Below are positions 50,753-59,692 of a DNA stretch of 64,000 nucleotides, piece by piece. Location: positions 248,001 to 312,000 of the forward strand of contig NZ_JBDJAW010000002.1 in assembly GCF_039649665.1 (NCBI RefSeq), in the 5' to 3' direction. How positions within the stretch are numbered: the first letter of the stretch is position 1; each line of letters starts with the position of its first letter. The position numbers and the translations under genes were made by a program. Below the pieces are notes generated by a model. The model made no database searches. It was not told the origin of the DNA and worked only from the letters and a program-made list of their open reading frames with translations. Source of the DNA: Microbispora sp. ZYX-F-249 (GTDB taxonomy: Bacteria; Actinomycetota; Actinomycetes; Streptosporangiales; Streptosporangiaceae).

Positions 50753-51433
50753 ATGAGTTCCGAAGATTCTGACACGCGACAGCCCGTGCGTCGAGTGGGA
50801 CTCATCGACCAGGCTGCCGAGCGCTTCCGCGAGGAGGTGGTCTCTGGACGCTGGCCGGTCGGTGAGCAGATACCGACCGAGGCCGCACTGGTGGCGGAGT
50901 TCGGGATCGGCCGGAACACGGTGCGCGAGGCGCTGCAGTCGCTGGTGCACGCAGGTCTGCTGCGCCGTGAACAGGGCCGCGGCACCTTCGTCATCTCCAG
51001 CTCCGAGTTGACAGGCACTCTTGAACGTCAGCTCGCCGGTGGCACCCGTCGCCACTACCTGGAACTACGCCTTGCCCTTGACAGCGCCGCGGCGTCACTG
51101 GCCGCGCTGAACCGCTCAGATGCCGACGTCGAGCTGCTGCGCGAGCTGCGCGACCGTCGCGAAGCGACCTGGTCGACCGATGATCTCGACCTGCGAGCGA
51201 GCGCGGACCTCGCCCTGCACCAGGCGATCGTGGCAGCGACGCACAACCCTCTCTACGTCAAGCTGTACTCCAGCATGCTCGACGTCTTCGCTGCCCACAT
51301 GCGCGACGAGAAGAGCGAGGACGAGGACGCGGCACACCGCCACCACCACGAGCTGGTCGAGGCGATCGCGGACGGGGACGCCGACCGTGCCGCCGCGAAG
51401 GTGGTCTCCATCTTCAAACTCTTCACGCACTGA
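50753..51433 (+). CDS. GntR family regulator (FadR/FCD type)
   Basis: 226 aa. N-terminal winged helix with LIDQAAERFREEVVSGRWPV, PTEAALVAEFGIGRNTVREA and the wing RREQGRGTFV. The C-terminal FCD domain (about 100-226) has HYLELRLALDSAAASLAALN and HQAIVAATHNPLYVKLYSSM, with His residues that usually bind a metal. Divergent from the CynX-like transporter across a short gap, so it almost certainly regulates that gene. Inducer unknown. Confidence 0.93.
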   Translation: MSSEDSDTRQPVRRVGLIDQAAERFREEVVSGRWPVGEQIPTEAALVAEFGIGRNTVREALQSLVHAGLLRREQGRGTFVISSSELTGTLERQLAGGTRRHYLELRLALDSAAASLAALNRSDADVELLRELRDRREATWSTDDLDLRASADLALHQAIVAATHNPLYVKLYSSMLDVFAAHMRDEKSEDEDAAHRHHHELVEAIADGDADRAAAKVVSIFKLFTH

Positions 51434-51575
51434 ACCACGCGATTGCCTCACCTCTCGGGCGAGGTGTCCCTGACGATGCGCCGGCGAAAGTCCGGCGTGA
51501 ACCCGACGTGTGATCACCGCGGCAAGTGACACAAACGGTTTGCTGCCGGCAAATCCGGTTTGCGAAGATCCGGCC

Positions 51576-52319
51576 ATGGACCTGCAGATCACCACGCTGG
51601 CGGAGCGTCCCGAACTGGAGCCGCAGCTGTGGACCATGCCCCACAGCTGGCCGGTCTTCATGAAGCAGGACCAGGCCTCCGACCTGTTCTATCCGATCGT
51701 GAGCGCCCAGTATGCGGAGTTCGCGCTGGTCGCCGTGGACAGAACCGATCCCGGCACCGTCGTGGCGCGCGCCTTCTCCGTGCCCTTCGTCCTCGGAGGC
51801 GACGAGCTGCCCGACGACGGCTGGGACGGCGTGCTCTGGCGCGCCGCAGAGGCACGGCGACGCGGCAGCTCCCCCGACGTGGTCTCGGCACTGGAGATCA
51901 CGATCAGGCCCGACCTGCAGGGTAAGGGCCTTTCCGCCGTCATGCTCGACGCCCTGCGCGCCCAAGCCGCCCGGCTCGGCTTCAGCGAGCTAATCGCCCC
52001 CGTGCGTCCCAACGGGAAGCACCTCCGGCCCCGCACCCCGATGGCCGACTATGCCGCGCTTCGCCGGGAGGACGGCCTGCCGGTCGATCCCTGGTTGCGC
52101 GTGCACGTACGCGCCGGTGGGGTGATCGACAAGATCGCCCGGCGGTCCATGGTGGTGGCCGGCACCCTCGAGGAGTGGCGAGACTGGACCGGCCTTCCGT
52201 TCCACCGAACCGGCGACGTAGAGGTCCCGGGGGCGCTGGTGCCCGTCCACTGCGACGCCGACCACGGCTTCGCGGTGTACGTCGAACCCAACGTCTGGGT
52301 GCGCCACTCGCTCCATTAG
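51576..52319 (+). CDS. GNAT family N-acetyltransferase
   Basis: 247 aa. The acetyl-CoA-binding region is ALEITIRPDLQGKGLSAVML (GNAT motif A, RPxxQGKG) near residues 107-126. The rest (ELIAPVRPNGKHLRPRTPMA, GALVPVHCDADHGFAVYVEP) is a larger-than-usual C-terminal half. ATG 51576 is preferred over a start 66 bases upstream. Acceptor substrate unknown. It is 142 bp downstream of the GntR gene and may be separate. Confidence 0.85.
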   Translation: MDLQITTLAERPELEPQLWTMPHSWPVFMKQDQASDLFYPIVSAQYAEFALVAVDRTDPGTVVARAFSVPFVLGGDELPDDGWDGVLWRAAEARRRGSSPDVVSALEITIRPDLQGKGLSAVMLDALRAQAARLGFSELIAPVRPNGKHLRPRTPMADYAALRREDGLPVDPWLRVHVRAGGVIDKIARRSMVVAGTLEEWRDWTGLPFHRTGDVEVPGALVPVHCDADHGFAVYVEPNVWVRHSLH

Positions 52320-52383
52320 CCCGCTGAGACCCGTCGCCCGCGATTCCCGCAGGAACGCGTGTGCCCCAATGTGCCCCGGTCCG

Positions 52384-53187
52384 CTACGCGTAGTCGGCGG
52401 GCGGCTGAATGATGCCGACTCCACCGGTATGCGGCGTTGGCACGTAGCCGTCTGAAGGAGCAGGAAGCGCGTCGATGCAGTCCAGCGAACAGGCGTTGGC
52501 CAAGAGAGGAAGGGTGTCGGTGCCGACCCGCAGAGAGATCCAGACCTGGTAGAGGCCGGCTTCGGCGATCGGCCGGTCGCAGACACTACACGCCTTAATC
52601 ATGTCGGTCCCCCACACCTCGGGATCGAGGCCCGTGAGATCGAGGTCCCGGATGGACGCTCTGCCCGGCCGCAGCGGAGGAAACGGCGGTCGAAGCTTGG
52701 AGTTGCCGTACAGCGAACGCGTGCTGACCGTGCTGGCCTTCACTTGTCGGCACCGGGTCAGCTCGTAGGGGAACCAGTGCAGGCGATGCGACATGTAGGG
52801 GGAGAACTCCTGCAGGTTGGTCATCGCGCCGATTTCCGGCGGGATCCGGAGCAGGTTGCTGCCATAGAGGACCAGATGCTCAACCTCAACGAGCTTGGCG
52901 ATGGTCGGTGGCAGTGTGATGACCTGACGCCGTTCGGCCGGGCTCAGCTCGACAATGGGCCGGAACACCTCCCGGCCGTCCGCCGCCGCTTCTTCCACGA
53001 GCTCAAGCAGGTGTTGCCACCCGGACGATGCGATGTCCTGACGCTGTCCGTGGAAGCGCACCACGTGCGGTGGACGTACCTCGTACTGATCGAAACACCG
53101 GCAGACCTCCCTGCCGGCCGAGTGTCCACCTTCGCCGACGGCATCAGCCCACCGGTTGGCTGCAGGCAGAGCGGCATCGTCCTCCAT
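52384..53187 (-). CDS. Leucine-rich-repeat protein with C-terminal Cys motif
   Basis: 267 aa. A central short LRR stretch (ITLPPTIAKLVEVEHLVLYG, NLLRIPPEIGAMTNLQEFSP, LHWFPYELTRCRQVKASTVS) covers about two to three repeats. A C-terminal region then carries CSVCDRP and CSLDC, giving four cysteines that could bind zinc. Soluble, no signal peptide. Likely a protein-protein interaction module; function unknown. Confidence 0.8.
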   Translation of the reverse strand: MEDDAALPAANRWADAVGEGGHSAGREVCRCFDQYEVRPPHVVRFHGQRQDIASSGWQHLLELVEEAAADGREVFRPIVELSPAERRQVITLPPTIAKLVEVEHLVLYGSNLLRIPPEIGAMTNLQEFSPYMSHRLHWFPYELTRCRQVKASTVSTRSLYGNSKLRPPFPPLRPGRASIRDLDLTGLDPEVWGTDMIKACSVCDRPIAEAGLYQVWISLRVGTDTLPLLANACSLDCIDALPAPSDGYVPTPHTGGVGIIQPPADYA

Positions 53188-53526
53188 ACACGCACCGTAG
53201 CGCGATCCGCCCTACTCTGATCAGCCGGTCTGGAGATCGTCACCGCACTCCCTCCCCTGGTTGTGCCCTGGAGTTCGCAGCTGATCCAATTGAGGGTCGT
53301 AGCAGTTCAACCCGAGCCGTGCGGCGATCTCAACTGCAAAGCCTGAGGGGTCTGCCGTCGACCCACCCCGGAGAGGCAGCGGACCGGGGACGGTAGGTCA
53401 AGTCCAGCCCTGCGTGTACCTGGTCCCGGTGACTCTCCTCGTGCGCTGGTTGTCCTGCCGGCGCGCGCTCGATGTGCCCGAGGAGGAGTGAGCGGAGAGT
53501 CGGCCCGGCTCAGAGGGGTGAGAGGT
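53188..53526. other. 340-bp gap between LRR gene and rnpB, no gene seen
   Basis: No supported ORF and no clear hairpin. It should include the LRR gene promoter and the 3' end-processing region of rnpB. Short ORFs on either strand have no similarity and no ribosome site. Confidence 0.55.
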
Positions 53527-53918
53527 GGACGAGTCGGCCTGTAGGCCGGGTTCTGTGGTCAGCCACGAGGGCTGACCGGCGGCCATCCATCTAGGACCGC
53601 CGTTGCCGGCGGCCTCAAGCGGTCCACCCGCGCGGCTCGGGCGGGCAGCCCTCGAACGTCGCGCGCGGGACGTTCCGGAGAACGTCCCTTCTTGACCTTG
53701 CTCCGGGTGGGGTTTACCGAGCCGCCCACGTCACCGTGGGCGCTGGTGGTCTCTTACACCACCGTTTCACCCTTACCCCCGTGAAGGGGCGGTCTGTTTT
53801 CTGTGGCACTGTCCCGCGGGTCGCCCCGGGTCGGCGTTACCGACCACCCTGCCCTGTGGAGCCCGGACCTTCCTCGGCAGGGCCGAAGCCCTGACGCGGC
53901 CGCCCGGCCGGCTCGTCC
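53527..53918 (-). ncRNA. rnpB: RNase P RNA (bacterial type A)
   Basis: The catalytic RNA of RNase P, which matures tRNA 5' ends. Read on the minus strand it begins GGACGAGCCGGCCGGGCGGC and ends CCGACTCGTCC; the two ends pair to form helix P1. Conserved elements visible: the GAGGAAGGTCCGGGCTCC block (CR-I, P4 5' strand), CAGGGTGGTCGGTAACGCC, GTAAGGGTGAAACGGTGGTG, and the 3' block CGGTAAACCCCACC followed by ACAGAACCCGGCCTACAGG (P4 3' strand). About 392 nt, within the normal range. A TAGGCT -10-like box (53931-53936 on the plus strand as AGCCTA) lies just upstream. Confidence 0.96.
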
Positions 53919-54080
53919 ACCGTGAGGGTAAGCCTAGCGGCTCCCGAATCATTCCCCGGCCCGGGCGGCGGTCATGTGAAGTCTCTCTGAATTCGCCCGC
54001 GACGCGCAGACGTGAGGCAGCACCGGCGCAGGTCGCGGGCGGACCGTTCACAGGACCCGCACAGAACCTCTCAGAGACCA

Positions 54081-54104
54081 CGCAGACCGGTGGGCGAGTC
54101 TGCG
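54081..54104. promoter_or_regulatory. Inverted repeat just upstream of the ABC ATPase gene
   Basis: CGCAGAC-N10-GTCTGCG, perfect 7-bp arms, ending 4 bp before the ATG at 54109. It could be an operator or a hairpin that occludes the ribosome-binding region; no other ribosome site is evident. Confidence 0.5.
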
Positions 54105-54108
54105 TCCC

Positions 54109-55029
54109 ATGATTGAGTTGCGGCAACTGACCAAGAGGTACGGCGAGGTCGCCGTCGTGGACGGCCTCAGCTTCGACGTACGGCCGGGCGTCGTCACCGG
54201 CTTCCTCGGGCCGAACGGCGCGGGCAAGACGAGCACGATGCGGATGATCCTCGGGCTCGACAGGCCGACGAGCGGGAGCGCGACGATCGGAGGGCGGCGC
54301 TACGCCGACCTGCCCGTGCCCCTGCGGGAGGTGGGGGCACTGCTCGACGCGCACGCCGTGCATCCGCGCAGGACCGCGGTCGACCACCTGCTCTCCCTCG
54401 CGTACGGCAACGGCATCGGACGGCGCCGGGTCGAGGAGGCGCTCGGGCTCGTCGGCCTGGCCGACGTGGCGGGGCGTCGCCCCGGCGGCTTCTCCCTGGG
54501 CATGAAACAGCGGCTCGGCATCGCGGTGGCCCTGCTCGGCGACCCCCCGGTGGTGCTGCTCGACGAACCCGTGAACGGGCTCGACCCCGAGGGCATCCGA
54601 TGGATCCGCACGCTGACGCGGAGCCTGGCCTCCGAGGGCCGGACCGTCCTGCTGTCCAGCCACCTGATGAGCGAGATGGCCCTCACCGCCGACCATCTCG
54701 TCGTCATCGGCCGCGGGCGGCTGATCGCCGACACGGGGCTGGACGCCTTCGTCCGCTCGGCAGCGCGGCAGGCGGTGCTCGTGCGCACTCCCGACGCGCC
54801 GCGGCTCGCCTCCCTGCTCCGGGAGGCCGGCGCCGCCGTACGGCCCGGCGCCGACGGCGGCCTGACGGTGACCGGGATGTCCGGCGCCGAGGTCGGAGGG
54901 CTCGCCGGCGCCCACGGAATCGTCCTGCACGAGCTCACGCCGTGGCGGGCCTCCTTGGAGGAGGCCTACCTGGAGCTCACCGGCGACAGCGTCGAGTTCG
55001 CCGCGAGTCCCGCCGGAGCCGTCTCATGA
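54109..55029 (+). CDS. ABC transporter ATP-binding protein (bacitracin/lantibiotic-type)
   Basis: 306 aa with Walker A GPNGAGKT (near 35-42), signature GFSLGMKQRLGIA and Walker B VVLLDEPVNGLDPEG. The C-terminal region (about 220-306) is the short extension seen in BcrA-like exporters. Translationally coupled (ATGA) to the following permease. A two-component system follows, which commonly controls such exporters in response to cell-envelope antibiotics. Substrate inferred only. Confidence 0.93.
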   Translation: MIELRQLTKRYGEVAVVDGLSFDVRPGVVTGFLGPNGAGKTSTMRMILGLDRPTSGSATIGGRRYADLPVPLREVGALLDAHAVHPRRTAVDHLLSLAYGNGIGRRRVEEALGLVGLADVAGRRPGGFSLGMKQRLGIAVALLGDPPVVLLDEPVNGLDPEGIRWIRTLTRSLASEGRTVLLSSHLMSEMALTADHLVVIGRGRLIADTGLDAFVRSAARQAVLVRTPDAPRLASLLREAGAAVRPGADGGLTVTGMSGAEVGGLAGAHGIVLHELTPWRASLEEAYLELTGDSVEFAASPAGAVS

Positions 55030-55799
55030 CCGCGTACGGCGTGCTGCGCGCGGAGTGGGTGAAGTTCCGCAGCATCCGGGCCATGCTCGGCTGCCTGGCC
55101 GGGGCCGTGGTCGCGGCCGGGGGGTACGGCTACCTGTTCGGCATGGCCGCCGCACGCGACTATCTCGCCGCACCGGCCGCGGACCGGGCGGCCTTCGATC
55201 CCACGGAGACGGCCTTCCGCGCTCTCGTGCTGGTGGCGGTGCTCGTCAGCGCGGCCGGCGCGCTGACCGTGACCTCCGAGTACGCCTCGGGGACGATGCC
55301 GGTCAGCCTCACCGCCGTGCCCAGGCGCGGGCTCCTCCTCGCCGGCAAGGGGGCCGTCGCCGCGCTGGCCACGTTCCTCATCGGGCCGCCGCTGGCGCTC
55401 CTGTCGTTGACCCTCAGCCAGGCGGCGCTGGCCGCGCGGGGCGTGCCGAGCGTGGGACCCGGTGATGCCGGGATACCCGGGGCGCTGCTGGGCGCGGGCC
55501 TGTTCACGGGCCTGGTCGGCCTGTACGGCATCGCGCTCGGGTTCCTGCTGCGCAGGTCGGCGGGGGCCGTCTCGCTGGGGGCGTTCCTGCTGATCCTTCC
55601 CGGCATGGCGGGCCTGTTCCCGGAGGCGGTGGCCAGGTGGATCGTCACCTGGTGGCCGAGCGCGGCGGGCGCGAGGCTCTTCGCGGTCCATCCCGGCGCG
55701 GAGGGGCTCGCGCCGCTCGCGGGCGCCGGGGTGCTCGCCGCCACCGTGCTCGGCCTGCTCTGCGCCGCCGCCGCCGTCTTCCACCGGCGGGACGCCTGA
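55026..55799 (+). CDS. ABC-2 type permease
   Basis: 257 aa with six hydrophobic segments (MLGCLAGAVVAAGGYGYLFG; LVLVAVLVSAAGALTVTSEY; AVAALATFLIGPPLALLSLT; GAGLFTGLVGLYGIALGFLL; SLGAFLLILPGMAGLFPEAV; and the last helix). The sequence after TSEYASGTMPVSLTAVPRR is typical of ABC-2 permeases. Start overlaps the ATPase stop by 4 bp. Partner of that ATPase. Confidence 0.92.
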   Translation: MTAYGVLRAEWVKFRSIRAMLGCLAGAVVAAGGYGYLFGMAAARDYLAAPAADRAAFDPTETAFRALVLVAVLVSAAGALTVTSEYASGTMPVSLTAVPRRGLLLAGKGAVAALATFLIGPPLALLSLTLSQAALAARGVPSVGPGDAGIPGALLGAGLFTGLVGLYGIALGFLLRRSAGAVSLGAFLLILPGMAGLFPEAVARWIVTWWPSAAGARLFAVHPGAEGLAPLAGAGVLAATVLGLLCAAAAVFHRRDA

Positions 55800-55872
55800 G
55801 GCGACGGGCCCTGTACGCCGGGCTTAGCACCGCGTACCTATTCTTCCGCTGGTCGGCGAAGGGAGGCCGGAT

Positions 55873-56583
55873 GTGGACGGGCGGCACCTGCTGGTGGTCG
55901 ACGACGAGCCCGTGGTGCGGGAACTGCTGGCGGCCACGCTCCGCTTCGCGGGCTACGAGGTGACCTCGGCCGCGACCGGCTCACAGGCCCTGGAGACCGC
56001 GCGGGGCACGCCGCCCGACCTCGTGCTCCTCGACGTCATGCTGCCCGACATGGACGGTTTCGAGGTCATGCGCCGTCTCCGGGCGCTGCCCCGCCCGCTG
56101 ACCGGCGGAAGTCCCGGTCAGGTGCCCGTGCTGTTCCTGACCGCGCGCGACACCACGCAGGACAAGATCAACGGATTGCGGCTCGGTGGCGACGACTACG
56201 TGACCAAGCCGTTCGACCTGGAGGAGCTGCTGGCCCGGATCGAGGCCGTGCTCAGGCGGGCCGGAGCCGCCCCCGAGGACCGCACGCTGCGGGTCGCCGA
56301 CCTCGAACTCGACCCGGAGGGCCATCAGGTGGTGCGGGCGGGCTCCCCCGTGCGGTTGTCGCCGACCGAGTTCCGCCTGCTCCACTACCTGGTGCTCAAC
56401 GCCGGAAGGGTGGTGTCCAAGGCGCAGATCCTGGAGCACGTCTGGCGGTACGACTTCGCCGGAGACTCCAGCATCGTGGACACGTACGTGAGCTATGTGC
56501 GCCGCAAGATCGACAAGAACGGGCCCAGGCTGATCCACACGATGCACGGGGTCGGATACGTGCTGCGCGGGCCACGCCCATGA
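55873..56583 (+). CDS. OmpR-family response regulator
   Basis: 236 aa. Receiver domain with DDE acidic pocket, phospho-Asp in LVLLDVMLPD, Thr in LFLTARD and Lys in VTKPF. Winged-helix output from about residue 135 (VVRAGSPVRLSPTEFRLLHY, DTYVSYVRRKIDKNGPRLIH). GTG start with GGGAGG. Overlaps its kinase by 4 bp. 73 bp after the ABC permease, so the four genes are probably one operon. Confidence 0.94.
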   Translation: MDGRHLLVVDDEPVVRELLAATLRFAGYEVTSAATGSQALETARGTPPDLVLLDVMLPDMDGFEVMRRLRALPRPLTGGSPGQVPVLFLTARDTTQDKINGLRLGGDDYVTKPFDLEELLARIEAVLRRAGAAPEDRTLRVADLELDPEGHQVVRAGSPVRLSPTEFRLLHYLVLNAGRVVSKAQILEHVWRYDFAGDSSIVDTYVSYVRRKIDKNGPRLIHTMHGVGYVLRGPRP

Positions 56584-58175
56584 CGGCGCGCACGAGGCAT
56601 CCGTCGCCGCGGTCACGTGGCCTGTCGCCGCGCTTGGGGAGTTCGTCGCTGCGGGGGCGGCTGCTGCTCACCACCATGGCCCTGCTCGTGGCCGGCCTCG
56701 CCGTCAGCGGCGCGGTCGCGGTCGCCACGCTGCGGGCCCACCTCATCGAACGCGTGGACCGGCAGCTCACGCCGATGGCGACGGTGCTGGCGCGGATACC
56801 CGCCAGGCTGACCGCCGTGCCGTCCGCGCCGCAGAGCGCGCAGCTGCCGGGCAGCCTGCCCGGGCTGGACCTGATCGACCAGGTGTACGTCGCCTACTTG
56901 CGCGCGGACGGCGCCGTCGAGCAGGAGGGCGGTCCGTGGCTGCGGGACCGGTCGCGGGACGGGCTGCCGGATCGGGGCCCTGCGCTCCCCCGGCTCGACG
57001 GCGCCGACGTCGAGCGGCTGGGCGGACGGCCGTTCGACGCGACCGGCCCCGAAGGCGGCAAGTGGCGGGTCGTCGCCGTCCCGCGCCCCGCCACGGCGAC
57101 GACGCCGGCGGCGGCATCCGGCAGCGTCGTCGTGGCGGCGTCGCTTCGCGGAGTGCGGTCCACCGTCGGCCGCCTGACGGCGGTCTGCGCGGCGACCGCG
57201 GCGGCGCTCGTGGCGTCGCTCGCCGTGATCGGGTGGTTCGCCGTACGGCGGGGCTTGCGGCCGCTGCGGCGGATCGAGGAGACCGCCGCGGCCATCGCCG
57301 GGGGCGACCTGTCCCGGCGCGTCCCCGCGCTGGCCGCGCCCCGGACCGAGGTCGGCCGGCTGGCGGCCGCCCTGAACGTCATGCTCGGCCAGTTGGAGAC
57401 GGCATTCGCCGAGCGGGAACGGGCGCAGGCCCGGATGCGCCGCTTCGTCGCCGACGTCAGCCACGAGCTGCGGACCCCGCTCTTCGGCATCAAGGGGTTC
57501 GCCGAACTGCACCGGATGGGCGGGCTGCCCGACGCCGACCTCACCCTCGGCCGGATCGAGAGCGAGGCCGCCCGCCTGGTCCGGCTCGTCGAGGACCTGC
57601 TCCTGCTCGCCCGCCTCGACGAGGGCGAGGAGGCCCTGCCCATGGACCTCGCGCCCATGGACCTGCGGACGCTCGCCGCCGACGCCCATCACGACCTGCG
57701 CGCGCTGGACCCGGGGCGGGAGGTCACGCTCACCGGGCCGGACGGCGGCCCGCCGGGTGCGGCGCCGGTTCACGGCGACGAGGCGCGGCTGCGCCAGGTG
57801 GTCTCCAACCTCGTGGGCAACGCCGTCGCCCACACCCCGCCGGGCACGCCGGTGCGGATCGGCGTCGGCACGGCCGGCGGAGACGGGGTCCTCGTTATCG
57901 CCGACGAGGGGCCGGGCATGCCCGCGGAGGAGGCCGCCCGGGTGTTCGACCGCTTCTACCGGGTGGACGGCTCACGCAGCCGCACCGGCGCCGGAGGCGC
58001 CGGGCTGGGGCTGGCCATCGTCCGGTCGATCGTCGCCGCGCACGGGGGCCGGGTGGAACTGCGGACCCGGCCCGGCGCCGGAGCCGCCTTCCGCGTCGTG
58101 CTGCGCGGCGTCGTCCTTCCGGGTGCCGCGCCGGGTCCCGTCACCCGTACGGCCGGGCGTTCTATCCGCGGCTGA
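56580..58175 (+). CDS. Sensor histidine kinase
   Basis: 531 aa. First membrane helix near residues 30-52 (LLLTTMALLVAGLAVSGAVA), an extracytoplasmic domain of about 140 residues (LIDQVYVAYLRADGAVEQEG), second helix near 195-220, and a HAMP domain. HisKA has FVADVSHELRTPLFGIKGFA and HATPase has NLVGNAVAHTPP and GAGGAGLGLAIV. Partner of the preceding regulator. The 3' end overlaps the convergent erythromycin-esterase-like gene by 14 bp. Confidence 0.94.
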   Translation: MTARTRHPSPRSRGLSPRLGSSSLRGRLLLTTMALLVAGLAVSGAVAVATLRAHLIERVDRQLTPMATVLARIPARLTAVPSAPQSAQLPGSLPGLDLIDQVYVAYLRADGAVEQEGGPWLRDRSRDGLPDRGPALPRLDGADVERLGGRPFDATGPEGGKWRVVAVPRPATATTPAAASGSVVVAASLRGVRSTVGRLTAVCAATAAALVASLAVIGWFAVRRGLRPLRRIEETAAAIAGGDLSRRVPALAAPRTEVGRLAAALNVMLGQLETAFAERERAQARMRRFVADVSHELRTPLFGIKGFAELHRMGGLPDADLTLGRIESEAARLVRLVEDLLLLARLDEGEEALPMDLAPMDLRTLAADAHHDLRALDPGREVTLTGPDGGPPGAAPVHGDEARLRQVVSNLVGNAVAHTPPGTPVRIGVGTAGGDGVLVIADEGPGMPAEEAARVFDRFYRVDGSRSRTGAGGAGLGLAIVRSIVAAHGGRVELRTRPGAGAAFRVVLRGVVLPGAAPGPVTRTAGRSIRG

Positions 58176-59364
58176 CGTCCTTGACGAACACCATCCCGTC
58201 GTAGCCGGGCAGGTGGGCCGGGTCCAGCGAGGCGTAACCGAACCAGGGGGACACGCGGGGGGCGGGCGGCGCGTCACCGAGGGCGCCCGCCAGCCGGCGG
58301 ACGTCGACGACGTAGCGCTCCTCCGGGAGCGCGTACAGGAGCCCTTCGAGCGTGTCCGCCGGCGGGGTGTCCACCCCATGGTGCCGGATCGTGCCGAGCG
58401 CCATGGCCAGGAAGGCGTACCCCTCGCCCAGGTGCGCGTCCGCGATCGCGCCGGAGCTCCACCACTCGAACGGCACGCCGCCCATCCGCATCGTGCTCTT
58501 GTCCCGCTGGAGATGACTGTTGTGGGTGTACACCAGCGCCGGGCCCCGCTCGGCGACGGCGAGGATGTTGGCGGCGATCATCGAGCTGCGCAGGCCCAGC
58601 AGGCGCGGCATGCGGCCCGGTGAGCTGTCGGCCATCCAGTAGTGGTAGCGCAGCAGGCCGATGGCGGCGCGCGCGTACAGGCGCGCCCGGTCCCACTCGT
58701 CCGGTGTGGACGTCGCGAGCAGACGCGGCGTCTCCGCGTCGAGGAGCGCCACGAGATCGTCGGCGAGCAGCCGCAGCTCTCCGGCCTCGGCCGACCGCCC
58801 CACGGACTGGGACGGGTCCATCATCGTGGCGGGATCGGCCCAGCGGTCGTCGGCGCCGAGCAGGCGGTCGAGCGTCTCCGCGTCGCAGGGGAGCAGATCC
58901 GCGCCCACCCGGGCCGCGAGGTAGCCGTGGAGAGCGGTCAGCGCCTGCCGGGGGCTCGCGGCGTGGCTGATCTCCAGCGGGCCGTCGAGTCCGGCGAAGC
59001 GGAGCCGCTCGGCCGCGGGCCGGCCCTCGTTGTACGCGCGCATCCAGCGCACGAGCTCACGGTTGCCCGAGAACGCACCCCACTCGTGGCTGATGCCGCG
59101 CTCCATGACCTCGTCGAGGGTGCCCGTGCCCGAGGTGACGTAGTCGTCCACGACCAGGCCCATGAGGCAGTCGCTCTCGAGTCCGATCGTCCGGTAGCCC
59201 TCCTGCTCGACGAGCTGCCGGAACAGCTCGTTGCGCAGGTCCAGCAGCTCGTTGTCGCCGTGAGTGGGCTCGCCCAGGGCGAGCACCCGCGGCCGGGCCG
59301 GGAGCAGCCTCATGACGGAGGCGGCGTCGACGGCGTGGACGGTGTCCTTGATGTCGGTAGCCAT
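58162..59364 (-). CDS. Erythromycin esterase family protein
   Basis: 400 aa with the family hallmarks LALGEPTHGDNELLDLRNEL (catalytic His), TIGLESDCL, HEWGAFSGNRELVRWMR and VYTHNSHLQRDK. Ere-type enzymes hydrolyse the lactone of 14-membered macrolides; many chromosomal members have other or unknown substrates, so resistance is not certain. The ATG lies 1 nt from an AAGG run and 3 bp from a perfect palindrome, suggesting repression. Convergent with a two-component kinase that follows an exporter. Confidence 0.88.
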   Translation of the reverse strand: MATDIKDTVHAVDAASVMRLLPARPRVLALGEPTHGDNELLDLRNELFRQLVEQEGYRTIGLESDCLMGLVVDDYVTSGTGTLDEVMERGISHEWGAFSGNRELVRWMRAYNEGRPAAERLRFAGLDGPLEISHAASPRQALTALHGYLAARVGADLLPCDAETLDRLLGADDRWADPATMMDPSQSVGRSAEAGELRLLADDLVALLDAETPRLLATSTPDEWDRARLYARAAIGLLRYHYWMADSSPGRMPRLLGLRSSMIAANILAVAERGPALVYTHNSHLQRDKSTMRMGGVPFEWWSSGAIADAHLGEGYAFLAMALGTIRHHGVDTPPADTLEGLLYALPEERYVVDVRRLAGALGDAPPAPRVSPWFGYASLDPAHLPGYDGMVFVKDVSRG

Positions 59365-59367
59365 ACC

Positions 59368-59385
59368 TTCAACGGTATCGTTGAA
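59368..59385. promoter_or_regulatory. Operator-like palindrome at the erythromycin-esterase start
   Basis: TTCAACG-GTAT-CGTTGAA, a perfect 7-4-7 inverted repeat 4-21 bp upstream of the start codon. The site would block the ribosome region or the initial transcribed sequence. TetR-like dimer architecture; no matching regulator gene in the immediate vicinity. Confidence 0.6.
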
Positions 59386-59397
59386 CCCACCAGTGAA

Positions 59398-59424
59398 GAC
59401 TTACCGCGAAGCCACCAGCGTCAA
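59398..59424 (-). promoter_or_regulatory. Candidate promoter of the erythromycin-esterase gene
   Basis: On the minus strand TTGACG (59424-59419), a 15-bp spacer and TAAGTC (59403-59398). Spacer is short, so moderate support. It would place the transcript start just before the palindrome at 59368-59385. Confidence 0.4.
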
Positions 59425-59692
59425 TGGGGGGGAAACCCTCAAATCACGGGTTCAAGCAGGCCGGCAGGCGCACGGACCGGTTGGGGTACGGGACATGCCG
59501 GCACGCGACGCCGCGGTGCGCGATGCCTCTGATGGTGATCGCCGGGGCACGGCTGGAGGCCGGCTGAGGGTACGGCCGAAGGAGCCGGGCGCGAGGCATC
59601 GCGGCACGGCTCGACGGCACGACCGAGAAGCCGGACGGGCGGCCTCACACCGCCCCGTCACGGCCGTCACGTCTCCAGAAGGGAGGGAGACG
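59425..59692. other. Gap between esterase and RNase HI/phosphatase genes
   Basis: No supported gene. A hairpin ACGTCTCC/GGAGACGT (59669-59693) abuts the stop codon of the phosphatase fusion and may terminate it. The rest shows no recognisable structure. Confidence 0.5.

Noticed and set aside
53773-54930. 385-codon minus-strand ORF overlapping rnpB and the ABC ATPase
   Set aside because: Runs into the RNase P RNA and is antisense to an ABC ATPase with intact Walker motifs.
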